Numbered from the stretch's first letter, positions 39,431-49,840 are shown. The stretch is 60,505 nt of DNA from Campylobacter concisus UNSWCS (GCF_000466685.1 NZ_ANNG01000007.1:1-60505), one strand, 5' to 3'. Program-made: numbers and translations. Notes: a model not told the origin generated them from the letters alone.

Positions 39431-40581
39431 ATTTGTGTCCAGTTGTAAAATTTAAGGCTAGCGCTTGCCATGACAGCGATCCCTTCGCATCTGCCCACAA
39501 AGCCAAGCCCCTCAGTCGTCGTCGCCTTTACATTTATGCGGCTGCGGCTTAAATTTAGAGCCTGCGCGATGTTTGCCTCCATTTTTGATTTTAGCTTTGA
39601 GAGTTTTGGCTTTTGAGCCATTATCGTGATATCAGCGTTTGTTAGCACAAAGCCCACGCTTTGCACCCTTTTATAAGCTTCTTGCAGCAGATAAATGGAG
39701 CTAATATCTTTAAATTTAGCGTCCGTATCAGGAAAAAGTTCGCCTATATCGCCAAGCCCAGCAGCTCCTAGAATGGCGTCTGTTAGCGCATGAAGTGCCA
39801 CATCGCCGTCGCTGTGAGCCTTTAGTCCAAACTCGTAGTCGATCTTCTCGCCACAAAGCACAAGCGGACGACCCTTTTCAAACTCATGCACGTCAAAGCC
39901 GTTACCAACAAAGAGCTCATTTTCTGGTGCTTTTAGGGCTGAAATTTTGGCAAGATCCTCTTTAAAAGTGATCTTTCTAGCCATCTCATCGCCCAAAATG
40001 TGCCAAACGCTTGCGCCAATGGCCCTCATAGCCGAGCTATCATCTGTGTAAATTTCGCCGTTACTAAGAGCCTTTTTAAGAAGTGCTGTGCGCGAGAGCT
40101 GCGGTGTTTGGATAAGTTTTACCTTTTCTCTGTCTATTGCGTTTTCGCCAAGATAGGCAGTGTCAGCGATCTTTAGCGCAGGCACCACGCAGTCAGCCTG
40201 TGCGGCCGCCTCGATGATCTTGTGAAAGAGCTCACTTGATATACAAGGGCGCGCGATGTCGCTAACTAAGACAAATTCGCTATTTACTAGCTCAAGTGCG
40301 TTTTTTAGGCTATCTTGCCTTGTCTCGCCGCCATCAACAAATTTATAATTTGGAGCAAATTTAGACATATATTTGCACTCTTTACTAACGACGATGATCT
40401 CTTTAAATGTGTAAAAGTTACTCAAATTTTTAGTGGCAAATAGCCAAAGTGGGTCGCTGCCGATGCGAAGCCATTGCTTCTTTACAGGTAGCTCAAAACG
40501 ACTGGAATTTCCTGCTCCTAGCATTATAAGTGAGATATCAAGCAAGGTAGCTCCTTTGAAGATTGTTACGGAATTATACAC
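39427..40581 (-). CDS. ispDF: Bifunctional IspD-IspF (methylerythritol phosphate pathway)
   Basis: Up to 384 residues. The IspD cytidylyltransferase domain (about 15-225: LIMLGAGNSSRFELPVKKQW) is fused to the IspF cyclodiphosphate synthase domain (about 226-384: FDVHEFEKGRPLVLCGEKI, AHSDGDVALHALTDAILGAA, GLGDIGELFPDTD, carrying the metal-binding Asp/His residues). It catalyses two non-consecutive steps of isoprenoid precursor synthesis. This fusion is typical of Campylobacterota. The start is uncertain: conserved sequence begins near LLDISLIMLG, so a TTG about 14 codons in is likely. Confidence 0.9.
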   Translation of the reverse strand: MYNSVTIFKGATLLDISLIMLGAGNSSRFELPVKKQWLRIGSDPLWLFATKNLSNFYTFKEIIVVSKECKYMSKFAPNYKFVDGGETRQDSLKNALELVNSEFVLVSDIARPCISSELFHKIIEAAAQADCVVPALKIADTAYLGENAIDREKVKLIQTPQLSRTALLKKALSNGEIYTDDSSAMRAIGASVWHILGDEMARKITFKEDLAKISALKAPENELFVGNGFDVHEFEKGRPLVLCGEKIDYEFGLKAHSDGDVALHALTDAILGAAGLGDIGELFPDTDAKFKDISSIYLLQEAYKRVQSVGFVLTNADITIMAQKPKLSKLKSKMEANIAQALNLSRSRINVKATTTEGLGFVGRCEGIAVMASASLKFYNWTQI

Positions 40582-40691
40582 CTAAAAGCTAAATATTTCT
40601 TTTTATAGAAATAAATTTAAGTCTAGCATTTAGTTAGATCAAAACAAAAAAGGACTAAAATGAGCCTTTAAATTTTAAAAAAAGGCTGGTC

Positions 40692-41987
40692 ATGACAAAG
40701 ACGCAGATGTACTATGCTAGGCGTGGTGAGCTCACAAAGGAGATGAGCTATGTGGCAAAGGTCGAGGGAGTGAGCGAAAATTTAGTGATGGATGAGGTGG
40801 CAAACGGCAGGATCATCATCCCAGCAAATGTAAATCACATAAATTTAAAGCCAATGGGTATAGGCAGAAAGCTAAAGACAAAGGTCAATGCAAATATCGG
40901 CAACTCAAGCCTAAGCAGCGACATTTGCGCTGAGCTTAGAAAGCTTGAAATTTGCCTAGAATTTGGCGCTGATACGGTTATGGACCTAAGCACGGACGGC
41001 GATTTAGACGCCATTAGAAGCGCTATCATTGAGCATTCAAGCGTGCCAGTTGGAACGGTGCCTATGTATGAAATTTTAAAAGAGGCAAAAGAGGTTACAA
41101 ATATCACAAATGAGCTGATTTTAAGCGTGCTAGAGAAGCAAGCAAGGCAAGGGGTGAGTTACTTTACGATACATGCTGGCTTTTTGCGTGAGTTTTTGCC
41201 GCTTGTTAAAAAGCGTAAAATGGGCATAGTTAGCAGGGGTGGCAGCCTAAGCGCAAGCTACATGTCAAAGCTAAATAGGCAAAATCCATTTTATGAAATT
41301 TTTGATCAAATTTTAGAAATTTGTGCTAAATATGACGTTTCGCTCTCGCTTGGCGACGGACTTCGCCCAGGTTGCCTTTATGACGCGACAGACGAGGCAC
41401 AGCTTAGCGAGCTAAAGGTGCTTGGAGAGCTAACACTTCGTGCGTGGCAAAAAGATGTGCAAGTGATGATAGAGGGTCCTGGTCATGTGCCATTAAGTCA
41501 AATTGAGTATAATATGAAAATCGAACAAGAGCTCTGCCATGACGCCCCATTTTACGTGCTTGGGCCGCTTGTTAGCGATATCGGCGCGGGGTATGATCAT
41601 ATCACTTCAGCGATAGGTGGTACGATGGCAGCATATCACGGCGCTAGCATGCTTTGCTACGTAACGCAAAAAGAGCACCTTGGCTTGCCAAATGAAAATG
41701 ACGTAAGAGAGGGCATCGTAGCTCACAAGATAGCAGCTCATGCCGCAGACATCGCACTTGGCAAGGCTGGAGCTATCGAAAAAGACCATGCTATGAGTGA
41801 CGCGAGGTATGCGTTTGACTGGAACAAGCAGTTTGAGCTTAGCTTTGATCCAAAAAAGGCTAGAGAGCTTCACGATGAGAGCTTGCCAGAAGATGCGTTT
41901 AAGAGCGCTCATTTTTGTTCGATGTGCGGACCAAAATTTTGTGCATATAAAATTTCAAAAGATCTAGAAAAAGGAGAAAAATGTTAA
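40692..41987 (+). CDS. thiC: Phosphomethylpyrimidine synthase ThiC
   Basis: A 431-residue radical SAM enzyme converting aminoimidazole ribotide to hydroxymethylpyrimidine phosphate for thiamine synthesis. The atypical C-terminal iron-sulfur motif CSMCGPKFC (CxxCxxxxC) is present near 415-423, along with [16 protein letters not shown] and [14 protein letters not shown]. It is the short bacterial form without the N-terminal extension of the E. coli enzyme. It overlaps mrp by seven bases. No TPP riboswitch-like structure was noticed in the 110 bases upstream. Confidence 0.95.
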   Translation: MTKTQMYYARRGELTKEMSYVAKVEGVSENLVMDEVANGRIIIPANVNHINLKPMGIGRKLKTKVNANIGNSSLSSDICAELRKLEICLEFGADTVMDLSTDGDLDAIRSAIIEHSSVPVGTVPMYEILKEAKEVTNITNELILSVLEKQARQGVSYFTIHAGFLREFLPLVKKRKMGIVSRGGSLSASYMSKLNRQNPFYEIFDQILEICAKYDVSLSLGDGLRPGCLYDATDEAQLSELKVLGELTLRAWQKDVQVMIEGPGHVPLSQIEYNMKIEQELCHDAPFYVLGPLVSDIGAGYDHITSAIGGTMAAYHGASMLCYVTQKEHLGLPNENDVREGIVAHKIAAHAADIALGKAGAIEKDHAMSDARYAFDWNKQFELSFDPKKARELHDESLPEDAFKSAHFCSMCGPKFCAYKISKDLEKGEKC

Positions 41988-43081
41988 ATAAAGAAGAGGT
42001 CTTAAATAGACTAAAAGGCGTCATATATCCGGGATTTGAAAAGGATATAGTTAGCTTTGGCTTTGTAAAAAACGTAGAAATCGGCGATAAAATTGCAATA
42101 GAAGTCGAGATCGTTAGCTCAAATCCTGATGTGGCAAACGAGCTAAAAACGGACATCAAACGTGTCATGGGCTCAAATGAGTACGTTCTAAATTTGATCC
42201 AGCCAAAGATACCTGAGGAGAAAAGTAACACTCAAAGCGGTAAAAATATCGCGCCACAAGTTAAAAATTTCGTAATGGTAAGCTCTGGAAAAGGCGGCGT
42301 TGGTAAATCAACCACAACGCTAAATTTAGCCATCTCAATGGCAAAACTAGGCAAAAAAGTGGGTGTTTTAGACGCTGATATCTACGGACCAAATATCCCA
42401 AGAATGCTAGGCGAAGTAAATACCCAGCCACAAGTGATTGGCAACAAACTAAAGCCTATCCTTAGCCACGGCGTCGAGATGATGAGTATGGGCGTTTTGA
42501 TGGAAGAGGGCATGAGCCTTATCTGGCGCGGCTCGATGATCATGAAAGCGATCGAGCAGCTGCTAAGAGACGTGCTTTGGAGCGAGCTTGACGTGCTATT
42601 TCTTGACATGCCTCCAGGAACGGGCGATGCGCAGCTTACCCTTGCTCAAAGCGTGCCAGTAACGGCAGGTGTATGCGTCACAACGCCTCAAGTTGTAGCA
42701 CTTGATGATAGCAAGCGTGCGCTTGATATGTTTGAGAAGCTTCACATCCCAATCGCTGGCGTCATAGAGAACATGAGTGGCTTCATCTGCCCAGATAACG
42801 GCAAAGAGTACGACATCTTTGGCAAAGGCACGACTGAAGAGGTAGCAAAGGCTTACAACACTCAAATTTTAGCCGAAATTCCTATCGAGCCAGCGGTTCG
42901 TGTGGGCGGCGATAGCGGCAAGCCAGTTAGCTTTTATGAGCCAAACTCAGTCACTGCAAAACGCTATGAGAGCGCAGCTGCAAGGCTTTGGGAGATAATA
43001 GAAAATATAAATAACGGCGGTGGGGCTGATAACTCAGCGATCCAGCCAGTAAATGACGGCAAGAGTGCTTGCTCGAAGTAG
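41981..43081 (+). CDS. mrp: Mrp/ApbC iron-sulfur cluster carrier ATPase
   Basis: 366 residues: an N-terminal MIP18-like (DUF59) domain (1-75), a deviant Walker [10 protein letters not shown] (103-111), [10 protein letters not shown], and a later NMSGFICP with one of the usual paired cysteines visible. Mrp proteins bind and transfer Fe-S clusters. Overlap with thiC is meaningful because ThiC needs a 4Fe-4S cluster. The C-terminus is extended by about 20 Asn/Gly/Ser-rich residues ending in a Cys. Confidence 0.9.
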   Translation: MLNKEEVLNRLKGVIYPGFEKDIVSFGFVKNVEIGDKIAIEVEIVSSNPDVANELKTDIKRVMGSNEYVLNLIQPKIPEEKSNTQSGKNIAPQVKNFVMVSSGKGGVGKSTTTLNLAISMAKLGKKVGVLDADIYGPNIPRMLGEVNTQPQVIGNKLKPILSHGVEMMSMGVLMEEGMSLIWRGSMIMKAIEQLLRDVLWSELDVLFLDMPPGTGDAQLTLAQSVPVTAGVCVTTPQVVALDDSKRALDMFEKLHIPIAGVIENMSGFICPDNGKEYDIFGKGTTEEVAKAYNTQILAEIPIEPAVRVGGDSGKPVSFYEPNSVTAKRYESAAARLWEIIENINNGGGADNSAIQPVNDGKSACSK

Positions 43082-43107
43082 TCTCTAAAATAGGGGATTT
43101 GACCTAT

Positions 43108-43146
43108 AAATTTGCACGTTTGAAATTTAAAAAAACGTGCAAATTT
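43108..43146 (+). terminator. 12-bp inverted repeat after mrp
   Basis: AAATTTGCACGT and ACGTGCAAATTT form a perfect 12-bp stem with a 15-base A-rich loop between mrp and the ACT-domain gene. It may act as a terminator or processing site. Confidence 0.5.
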
Positions 43147-43177
43147 AGCTTTTAAAAGAAATTTAACAGGAGAAAAG

Positions 43178-43444
43178 ATGAAAGCGATCGTAACCGTAGT
43201 CGGAAAAGATAGAGTTGGCATCGTTGCTGGCGTCTCAGCAAAGCTTAGCGAGCTAGGGCTAAATATAGATGATATAAGCCAGACTATTTTGAGCGACTTT
43301 TTCACGATGATGGCGGTGGTTTCAAGCGATGAAAATAAGGACTTTACAGCCTTAAGAGCGGAGCTAGATAAGCTTGGAGAGAGCCTAAAAGTAAAGATAA
43401 ACATCCAAAGCTCAGCCATTTTTGATGCGATGCACAAAATTTAA
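43178..43444 (+). CDS. ACT-domain protein (UPF0237 family)
   Basis: An 88-residue single ACT domain, MKAIVTVVGKDRVGIVAGVS. The DRVGIVAGVS loop is the usual ligand-binding turn, and the rest completes the beta-alpha-beta-beta-alpha-beta pattern. It lies nine bases before the PFL/DUF711 gene, and this two-gene arrangement is conserved across many bacteria. It is probably an amino-acid-sensing regulator or partner of that protein. The ligand is unknown. Confidence 0.85.
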   Translation: MKAIVTVVGKDRVGIVAGVSAKLSELGLNIDDISQTILSDFFTMMAVVSSDENKDFTALRAELDKLGESLKVKINIQSSAIFDAMHKI

Positions 43445-43453
43445 GGACAAAAG

Positions 43454-44791
43454 ATGGATATCAAAAATGTAACCGAAACGATCTCGATGATCGAGGAGCA
43501 AAATTTTGACATCAGAACGATCACGATGGGCATTAGTTTGCTTGATTGCATCGACCCTGACATGGGCAAAGCCTGCGACAAAATTTACGCAAAAATCACC
43601 ACTAAAGCCAAAGACCTAGTTAGGGTGGGCAACGAAATTTCTGCCGAGCTAGGCATACCAATCGTCAATAAAAGAGTGAGCGTGACGCCTATCTCGATAA
43701 TCGGCGCCGCAACAGATGCAAAAGACTACGTGATGATCGCAAAGACGCTTGATAGGGCGGCTATTGAAGTTGGTATTGATTTTATAGGTGGTTTTTCGGC
43801 CTTAGTTCAAAAGGGCTATCAAAAGGGCGATGAAATTTTGATAAATTCTATCCCGCAAGCACTCGCACAAACTGCAAAAGTATGCTCAAGTGTCAATGTC
43901 GGCTCAACAAAAAGTGGCATAAATATGAGCGCAGTGCGTGATATGGGACGCATCATAAAAGAGACGGCAGCAGCTTCAGAGATGGGCTGTGCGAAGCTTG
44001 TTGTTTTTGCAAACGCAGTCGAGGACAATCCTTTCATGGCTGGTGCATTTCACGGCGTGGGCGAGGCTGACGTGGTGATAAATGTCGGCGTTTCAGGCCC
44101 AGGCGTCGTAAAAAGAGCGCTTGAAAAGGTGCGTGGCGAGAGCTTTGACGTGGTGGCTGAGACTGTGAAAAAGACGGCGTTTAAGATCACTCGTATCGGT
44201 CAGCTCGTTGGTCAAATGGCGAGCGAGCGCCTTGGGGTTAAATTTGGTATCGTCGATCTCTCTCTTGCTCCAACGCCAGCCGTGGGCGACTCGGTGGCTC
44301 GCGTGCTTGAGGAGATGGGGCTTGAGGCTGTCGGTACGCACGGCACGACTGCGGCACTAGCTCTCTTAAACGACGCAGTCAAAAAAGGTGGCGTTATGGC
44401 GTGCAATCAAGTGGGCGGCTTAAGCGGCGCTTTTATCCCAGTTTCAGAAGATGAAGGCATGATAGCTGCGGTGCGCGCGGGATCATTAAATTTAGAAAAG
44501 CTTGAAGCGATGACTGCGATATGCTCAGTTGGACTTGATATGATCGCCATACCTGCGGACACGCCAAGCGAGAGTATAGCTGCGATGATCGCTGATGAGG
44601 CGGCTATCGGCGTGATAAATCAAAAAACAACGGCCGTTCGTATCATACCTCTTGGACGTGAGGGCGATATGATCGAGTTTGGCGGCCTTTTAGGAAGAGC
44701 GCCTGTGATGAAGATAAATAAAGCTTCAAGTGCCGACTTCATCGCTCGTGGCGGACAAATTCCAGCACCTATCCATAGTTTTAAAAACTAA
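43454..44791 (+). CDS. PFL-family protein (DUF711/UPF0210)
   Basis: This 445-residue protein belongs to the DUF711 family, which shares the barrel fold of pyruvate formate-lyase but whose reaction is not established. Recognisable sections are [46 protein letters not shown] and [15 protein letters not shown]. It is co-transcribed with the ACT-domain gene. Length is normal and the frame intact. A strong terminator follows. Confidence 0.88.
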   Translation: MDIKNVTETISMIEEQNFDIRTITMGISLLDCIDPDMGKACDKIYAKITTKAKDLVRVGNEISAELGIPIVNKRVSVTPISIIGAATDAKDYVMIAKTLDRAAIEVGIDFIGGFSALVQKGYQKGDEILINSIPQALAQTAKVCSSVNVGSTKSGINMSAVRDMGRIIKETAAASEMGCAKLVVFANAVEDNPFMAGAFHGVGEADVVINVGVSGPGVVKRALEKVRGESFDVVAETVKKTAFKITRIGQLVGQMASERLGVKFGIVDLSLAPTPAVGDSVARVLEEMGLEAVGTHGTTAALALLNDAVKKGGVMACNQVGGLSGAFIPVSEDEGMIAAVRAGSLNLEKLEAMTAICSVGLDMIAIPADTPSESIAAMIADEAAIGVINQKTTAVRIIPLGREGDMIEFGGLLGRAPVMKINKASSADFIARGGQIPAPIHSFKN

Positions 44792-44796
44792 TCTTC

Positions 44797-44823
44797 AAAG
44801 TCCGCTTTAAATTTGCGGACTTT
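44797..44823 (+). terminator. Rho-independent terminator
   Basis: AAAGTCCGC and GCGGACTTT form a 9-bp stem with a 9-base loop and a following CTTT tail. Confidence 0.8.
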
Positions 44824-44894
44824 CTTTCAAATTTACTCCAACCTTTCAACTGCTTTTAGTTAAAATAATAAAAATTTTAAACCAAGGAGCTAAA

Positions 44895-45584
44895 ATGAAA
44901 ATTTTATCACTGCTTACGGCGCTACTTTTTACAGCAGTATGTGGCTTTGCAAATGACGGCAAAGTAAGAAGTATCGACATCTATGTCACGCCTTACTACT
45001 CAGCAAATGCTGGCAAGGTGGAGTACGTCAAGGTCTATGACAAGATAGATGAGCTTTTAAAAAGTGGCAAAGAAGAGGACTTTAAAAAGGCTGAAAAGAT
45101 CGTGCAAGACGCCCCGCAAATGGTCTCTCCGATAACTCTTTTTGTTCTCTCGGCTCGCGCATACGATCTTGGACTTCGCGATGATGCGGTATTTTGGTTT
45201 TATGCGGCAAAAAACCGCGCGATCTTGTTAAGAGGCGTTATAGACATGGAGGGCGAGAAATTTACTGACGTGGTGGCTGCGATAGGGGCGTTTATGAAGC
45301 TTGTTGGCGACGTGGTCAATCCTTATGCATTTTGCGATATCAAAAAGCAACAAGAGATCGCTGACAAAGCACTTGAATGGACCAAGAAAAATGCCTATGA
45401 AGCGATGTTTTCGCCAGAATTTAGCTCGCCTCACGAAGATAGAAAAGCAGCCCTTGCAAAAGGCATAGAAAAGCTAGAAGCGCGCAATAAAAAAGAGAAA
45501 GATTACTTTTTAGACAAAGACAATCTTGCTAACTTCAAAGCTATGCGCAAGCAAAATGGCACTGATGAGAAATTTTGCTTTTAA
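44895..45584 (+). CDS. Periplasmic protein of unknown function, 229 aa
   Basis: A signal peptide (about 1-19, MKILSLLTALLFTAVCGFAN) followed by a helical domain. A region around 55-110 (EEDFKKAEKIVQDAPQMVSP, LFVLSARAYDLGLRDDAVFW) resembles tetratricopeptide/Sel1-like helices. The C-terminal part is strongly charged. The ATG has an AAGGAG site. It is monocistronic, with no recognised function. Confidence 0.7.
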   Translation: MKILSLLTALLFTAVCGFANDGKVRSIDIYVTPYYSANAGKVEYVKVYDKIDELLKSGKEEDFKKAEKIVQDAPQMVSPITLFVLSARAYDLGLRDDAVFWFYAAKNRAILLRGVIDMEGEKFTDVVAAIGAFMKLVGDVVNPYAFCDIKKQQEIADKALEWTKKNAYEAMFSPEFSSPHEDRKAALAKGIEKLEARNKKEKDYFLDKDNLANFKAMRKQNGTDEKFCF

Positions 45585-45607
45585 GTAGCGAGAAAAACTG
45601 AAAATTT

Positions 45608-45656
45608 GCTTGTAAATTTAGCTTTTGCTTTATTCTAAAAGGGCAAATTTACAAGC
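45608..45656 (+). terminator. 12-bp inverted repeat, probable terminator
   Basis: GCTTGTAAATTT and AAATTTACAAGC can pair across a 25-base loop, downstream of the 229-aa periplasmic protein gene. Confidence 0.45.
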
Positions 45657-45741
45657 TATCTCTATTTTATGTCACGACAAATTTACTTAAATTTGGCTCT
45701 TTTTCGTAAGGGTAGCAAAACCACAAAAACGAGAATAAAAA

Positions 45742-46194
45742 ATGACTTTGAAATTTGGCGAACTTGAAAAAGTTGCGACAGATGATGGTTTTATCTGGTA
45801 TGCGGAGACTGGGCAAAAAAGTGAAATTTTTGGGCAGGTGCTATTTTGCCTCGTTAGCACAGATAGGGCGGACGTAGATGATGAGACTACTTTGCTAGCA
45901 GATCGCATCGCCAGCGATATCGACCAGCATATAAAAGAGGCGCTTATCTTTTTAAAAGATGAGCTTAGGCGAGGGTGCTTTTTAAGCAAGGACGAGCTTA
46001 GCTTGCTTGACGCGCCAGTTTGCGACCTGCCCTTTAGCTCACCACAATGCACCTTTTATGCGCATGATAAGCAGTGGCTGATGAGATTTGCAGAGGGCGC
46101 GCTTGATATCTGCGAGCCTTACGGTATAGGGGTGATTTTTGAGGATGAAAAGCCACTTTGTTTAGAAAATTTAGAGCTTAGCGAGGAGTGCTAA
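45742..46194 (+). CDS. Cytoplasmic protein of unknown function, 150 aa
   Basis: A soluble acidic protein. It begins MTLKFGELEKVATDDGFIWY and contains alternating beta strands (QVLFCLVSTDRADVDDETTL) and a helix. The pattern resembles small DUF2262/DUF6985-like immunity-type proteins, but the match is too weak to name. No ribosome-binding site stronger than a short A-rich stretch precedes the ATG. Confidence 0.6.
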   Translation: MTLKFGELEKVATDDGFIWYAETGQKSEIFGQVLFCLVSTDRADVDDETTLLADRIASDIDQHIKEALIFLKDELRRGCFLSKDELSLLDAPVCDLPFSSPQCTFYAHDKQWLMRFAEGALDICEPYGIGVIFEDEKPLCLENLELSEEC

Positions 46195-46323
46195 ACGATT
46201 AAGCTTTTAAATTTATGCATTAAGAGCTAGTTAAGATTTTCAAGCCTTGCAAAAAATGATGAAATTTTGTTTTTAGTTATTGGCTGCGATCAAGAGGCGC
46301 TAGAGTTTTTTAAATGATTAAAT

Positions 46324-46358
46324 TTTGCTGTCTTAGGTTTTGCGCCCAAAACAGCAAA
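46324..46358. terminator. Hairpin between convergent genes
   Basis: TTTGCTGT and ACAGCAAA form an 8-bp stem around a 19-base loop, just after the 3' end of the minus-strand yagU gene. It is probably a bidirectional terminator. Confidence 0.5.
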
Positions 46359-46366
46359 TTTATAAG

Positions 46367-46963
46367 CTATGCGTTGCAGCAGTCGCTTGGGTCTTTTTCT
46401 TTTGTGATCCTAGCTCTTAGGTCGTGGCGGATGATCTCTATCGACCAAAACCAGACCATGTGACCTACAAACTCAGAGACATACTCATACCAAGGAAGTG
46501 TCCAAAGTGGCGGAGTGAGGCCAAGAAGCGGCAGTGAGATGCCGTGAACTGCGATAGTTACTAAGATACCAACCATCACGCCTTGCCACATCGTGATCTT
46601 TGGAAATTTCTCAGCCACGACGCAGTAGCCAACGGCAAAGACGACTGAAAATATGATGTGCGTTAGCATCACGTAGTTAAATGCATGTCCTGCAAACTCG
46701 TAGATAGCGGCGTTTGGATCGGCGATACCGACATAATCTCTCAAAAACACATAAGGCGGATTTAAGAAATTTCTCGAGCAGTCGATCGCATCAGCCGCTC
46801 TGATGGCACTTTCTGGTCCGCAAGCTGCGTTAAACATATCCATAGGGCTTCTTGGTGGAAGCGGCACTTCTGCACCCCATTTGACAAAGGCTGAAACTAC
46901 GCCAGCGATTAAACCGATCAGTGCAGCTAGGGCAAATTTTGGTTTGGTAGCTAAATTTGACAT
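46367..46963 (-). CDS. yagU: YagU-family inner membrane protein (DUF1440)
   Basis: A 198-residue protein with four hydrophobic helices (about 10-28, 88-113, 122-145 and 160-180), matching the YagU/DUF1440 family. The motif-rich middle ([40 protein letters not shown]) and paired Cys near the C-terminus are visible. In E. coli, YagU contributes to acid resistance; the mechanism is unknown. It is monocistronic and convergent with the upstream plus-strand genes. Confidence 0.8.
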   Translation of the reverse strand: MSNLATKPKFALAALIGLIAGVVSAFVKWGAEVPLPPRSPMDMFNAACGPESAIRAADAIDCSRNFLNPPYVFLRDYVGIADPNAAIYEFAGHAFNYVMLTHIIFSVVFAVGYCVVAEKFPKITMWQGVMVGILVTIAVHGISLPLLGLTPPLWTLPWYEYVSEFVGHMVWFWSIEIIRHDLRARITKEKDPSDCCNA

Positions 46964-47123
46964 TTGTCTCCTTGTAAAATTTGAGGCATTTTATTTTCTA
47001 TTTTCTTTATGATAAGATTAATCATTATTATAATTTATAAATTTATCAAAACCAAAATGCTTTAAAATCATAAAATTTTTAGCCATTTTTGGCTAGACTA
47101 AGAAAAAATTTAAAGGAGAATAG

Positions 47124-48323
47124 ATGTCTAAAGAGTTTAAAGACGCAAACGAATTTAAGGAATTTTTTGAAGAATTTAGAAAAAAAGATGGTTACAAAGA
47201 TCCAGTTGCTTTTGGCATCGCAAGAGTCGATCGCGGACAAAAAAATAGCGACAAAATTTTGCAAGCAAGTTACGCCGTTGTAAATTATAAAGAGAGCTTT
47301 TTAAGCGCAGCTGCTTTTATCTACGCCTTGCAAAAGTGTGATGTTGAGGTTGATTTTAGCGCATCCGAGTTCGTGACTGATCTCACGCCAAAGGTAGCAA
47401 AAAAGGCTAGCAAGCTCTTTAGCGTCTTTGAAAAAGATATAAAATCACACAAAAACGTGGGGAATTTACACGCTGTGAAGATGGCATTTGATGACGATCT
47501 TGAGCTAAACGAGAATAAATTTAAGCTTGTATTTTTATTTGATGACGCAAAGCCACTTAGCGTAGAAGCCGTCTATCTCAAGCTTTACTTGATCTCACTT
47601 GGCAAGGTCGCACCTAGGACGATCGTGCTTGATGGAGCCTTTGGAGTGCTGCCAAATGTCGCATGGACTAGCCAAAACATCCCGATCGAGCTTGAGTGGC
47701 TAAGAGAAAATGAAATTTCTCTAAAGATGTTTGGCGAGTATCCAGCGATCGTGAGCGTGGATAAATTCCCAAGATTTTTAAGTCACATCATCCCAGCTGA
47801 TAACACGAGAATTTTAGACGCTGCCAAGGTTCGCATGGGCGCAGCTGTGCATCCTGGCACAGTCGTCATGCCAGGAGCTGCTTATATCAACTTTAATGCA
47901 GGCACGACTGGTGGCGTGATGGTAGAGGGTAGGGTCAGCAGCTCTGTCGTCGTGGGCGAGGGTAGTGACGTAGGTGGTGGAGCTAGCATACTTGGCGTGC
48001 TAAGCGGCACGAACGGCAACCCTGTAAGCATCGGCAAACACTGCTTGCTTGGCGCAAACTCAGTTACTGGCGTGCCACTTGGTGATAACTGCATCGTGGA
48101 TGCTGGCATAGCGGTGCTCGAGGGCACAAAGGTCTATATCTCGGCAAGCGAGCGCGAAAAGCTAGCTAAGATAAATCCAGGGTTTAAATTTGAGGCTGAA
48201 ATTTACAAAGCGCTCGAGCTTGGCGGGCTAAATGGGCTTCATTTTAGACAAAATAGTCAAACAGGTCAGATCACCGCGAGTGCGAGCAAAAGGGCGATCA
48301 AGCTAAATGAGGCACTTCATTAA
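47124..48323 (+). CDS. dapD: 2,3,4,5-tetrahydropyridine-2,6-dicarboxylate N-succinyltransferase
   Basis: 399 residues: the long form of DapD seen in Campylobacter. The C-terminal half (about 235-350) is a left-handed beta helix of hexapeptide repeats (RILDAAKVRMGAAVHPGTVV, INFNAGTTGGVMVEGRVSSS, VVGEGSDVGGGASILGVLSG). It transfers a succinyl group from succinyl-CoA in the lysine/diaminopimelate pathway needed for peptidoglycan. AAGGAG precedes ATG 47124. The DJ-1-like gene follows after 11 bases in the same operon. Confidence 0.93.
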   Translation: MSKEFKDANEFKEFFEEFRKKDGYKDPVAFGIARVDRGQKNSDKILQASYAVVNYKESFLSAAAFIYALQKCDVEVDFSASEFVTDLTPKVAKKASKLFSVFEKDIKSHKNVGNLHAVKMAFDDDLELNENKFKLVFLFDDAKPLSVEAVYLKLYLISLGKVAPRTIVLDGAFGVLPNVAWTSQNIPIELEWLRENEISLKMFGEYPAIVSVDKFPRFLSHIIPADNTRILDAAKVRMGAAVHPGTVVMPGAAYINFNAGTTGGVMVEGRVSSSVVVGEGSDVGGGASILGVLSGTNGNPVSIGKHCLLGANSVTGVPLGDNCIVDAGIAVLEGTKVYISASEREKLAKINPGFKFEAEIYKALELGGLNGLHFRQNSQTGQITASASKRAIKLNEALH

Positions 48324-48334
48324 AAGGAGCTAAC

Positions 48335-48829
48335 ATGAAAGTTGGCATTTTGATGTTTGACAAGATAAATTTGTTAAGCTTTGCCAAAATTTATGATTTT
48401 TTGCATAAATTTGAAGGTTTTAACATCAAAACCTACGCCCTAAAGCCTGAGATAGTCGATGAATTTGGCGTCAGGCTTCATCCTGAAATTTACGCTGAGA
48501 GCCTTTACGGCGTGGATATCTTGGTCGTGCCAGATGGCGTTGGAGCGCTTGGGTTAAGGTATGATGAGATATTTTTAAGCTGGATAAAAAGCTCAGCGAG
48601 CGCGAAATTTAAGATCGGCTTTGACCTTGGCGTGCTTATCCTTGGTGGGGCTGGATTTTTAGAAGACAGAGAGGCTTGCATAAGGGGCGGATATAAAAAC
48701 GCGCTGAGTGGCTACTGCGAGGTAAATGACGCTAAGATGTGCGAGAGTAGGGGCGTGATAAGTGTTAGCGAATTTGATGATGAGATCAAAGAGCAGCTCG
48801 CAAAGATCCTAAGTAAAGATAAAATTTAA
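48335..48829 (+). CDS. DJ-1/PfpI-like protein lacking the usual nucleophile
   Basis: A 164-residue class I glutamine amidotransferase-like domain: MKVGILMFDKINLLSFAKIY, then DILVVPDGVGALG. At the nucleophile elbow, where family members have a Cys (usually 'CTGA' or 'CSGA'), this protein reads FDLGVLILGGAGFL, so enzymatic hydrolysis is unlikely. It resembles the ligand-binding domain of AraC-type regulators without the DNA-binding part. It is co-transcribed with dapD. Confidence 0.75.
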   Translation: MKVGILMFDKINLLSFAKIYDFLHKFEGFNIKTYALKPEIVDEFGVRLHPEIYAESLYGVDILVVPDGVGALGLRYDEIFLSWIKSSASAKFKIGFDLGVLILGGAGFLEDREACIRGGYKNALSGYCEVNDAKMCESRGVISVSEFDDEIKEQLAKILSKDKI

Positions 48830-48859
48830 GGGCTTTGGCTCTTAAATTTGATAGAAATT

Positions 48860-49706
48860 TTATCTTTTTAATGAACTTATAGCTTGTTTTATGGCGCTAT
48901 TTACCGCTTCTAAATGCCACTTTATCCACGCTGTGAAGTCAAAGTTTAAATTATTTTCAAGCTTTGTCGTCTGCTTTAAAATTTCATAATAATCTTTTTT
49001 ATTTGCATAAATAATGCTGGTGATAGAAAATAGCTTAATGCTGTTAGCTGCCAAGCAGTAGTGCGCCAAAGCCCTTGCCATGCATCCGTTGCCGTCATCA
49101 TAAGGATGGATGATCACAAACCAAAGGTGCGCTAAGGCACTTTTTACATATGTGTTTTCGTGATTTTTATTGATAAAATTTAAAAAATTTCTCATCCTCT
49201 ACGCGCTCTGCTGACAAGGCTTCGTAGTGGATTTGCATATTTTTTTAAGGACCTTAGACTACACTCATCTCATCATCTCTAAATTTAGCTCTTTTTATCT
49301 TGTAAATTTTGCTATGGCTATATTCAAACAAGGCATTGTGTCAGCCATGTAGCCGCTCAAAGTTCAAAGGAGCTTTGTTTAAATTTGCTTCAAGCATTAG
49401 CGAGACTAGATTATCACTGTGTCTAGTCGCATGAGTGTCGGCTAGCCAGTCAAAATTTTCATCTAGTCTCTTTTTTACCGATGAGCGAATGCTTGATCTT
49501 TTTAGCCTCTCGCCCTCTATGAGAGATGAGTAAAAGATCTCATCTTCTAGGGCGCTAATTTGCGCCTTTAAAAGATCGTTTCTGCTGGTCTTGCTTGTTA
49601 TCTCTTTTAAAATTTCGTGATTTTGCTCTAGCCTATTTGCAAGGGTGTCTATTGTACTTTTATCGAAAGAAAAATTTGGGTAGTTGGGATGTTGCCATAT
49701 CCACAG
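48860..49706 (-). pseudogene. Decayed Fic-family gene (DUF4172 + Fic)
   Basis: Reading the minus strand gives, in order: LWIWQHPNYPNFSFDKSTID (the DUF4172-type N-terminus), ALEDEIFYSSLIEGERLKRS, then NFERLHG-stop-HNALFEYSHS. The stop (TGA, 49341-49343) replaces the conserved Trp of LHGWH. A shift after DEMSVV and another stop follow. The last piece (48860-49195, MRNFLNFINKNHENTYVKSA) contains the Fic loop HPYDDGNGCMAR, where the usual Arg after GNG is Cys. Intact Fic proteins AMPylate targets. At least three lesions plus a lost start make this a clear pseudogene. Confidence 0.8.
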
Positions 49707-49840
49707 GTTTTATATTTTTTGCTTAATGTCTCGAATTTGTTTATAGCAGTAAAATTTTATATATGCATTGCTTTTGATTTGTTATTTGTAAAAATCTTTT
49801 TTATTAGAAAAGAGCCAGCTAAAGTTAAGGCTAGATAAGA

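Noticed and set aside
40582-40691. TPP riboswitch upstream of thiC
   Set aside because: The region was searched by eye for the conserved CUGAGA and related elements and none was found; the leader is short and AT-rich.
46195-46366. Small coding remnant (about 27 codons ending LFLVIGCDQEALEFFK)
   Set aside because: The composition is coding-like but there is no start codon or ribosome-binding site. At best it is a gene fragment, too short to support as a feature.
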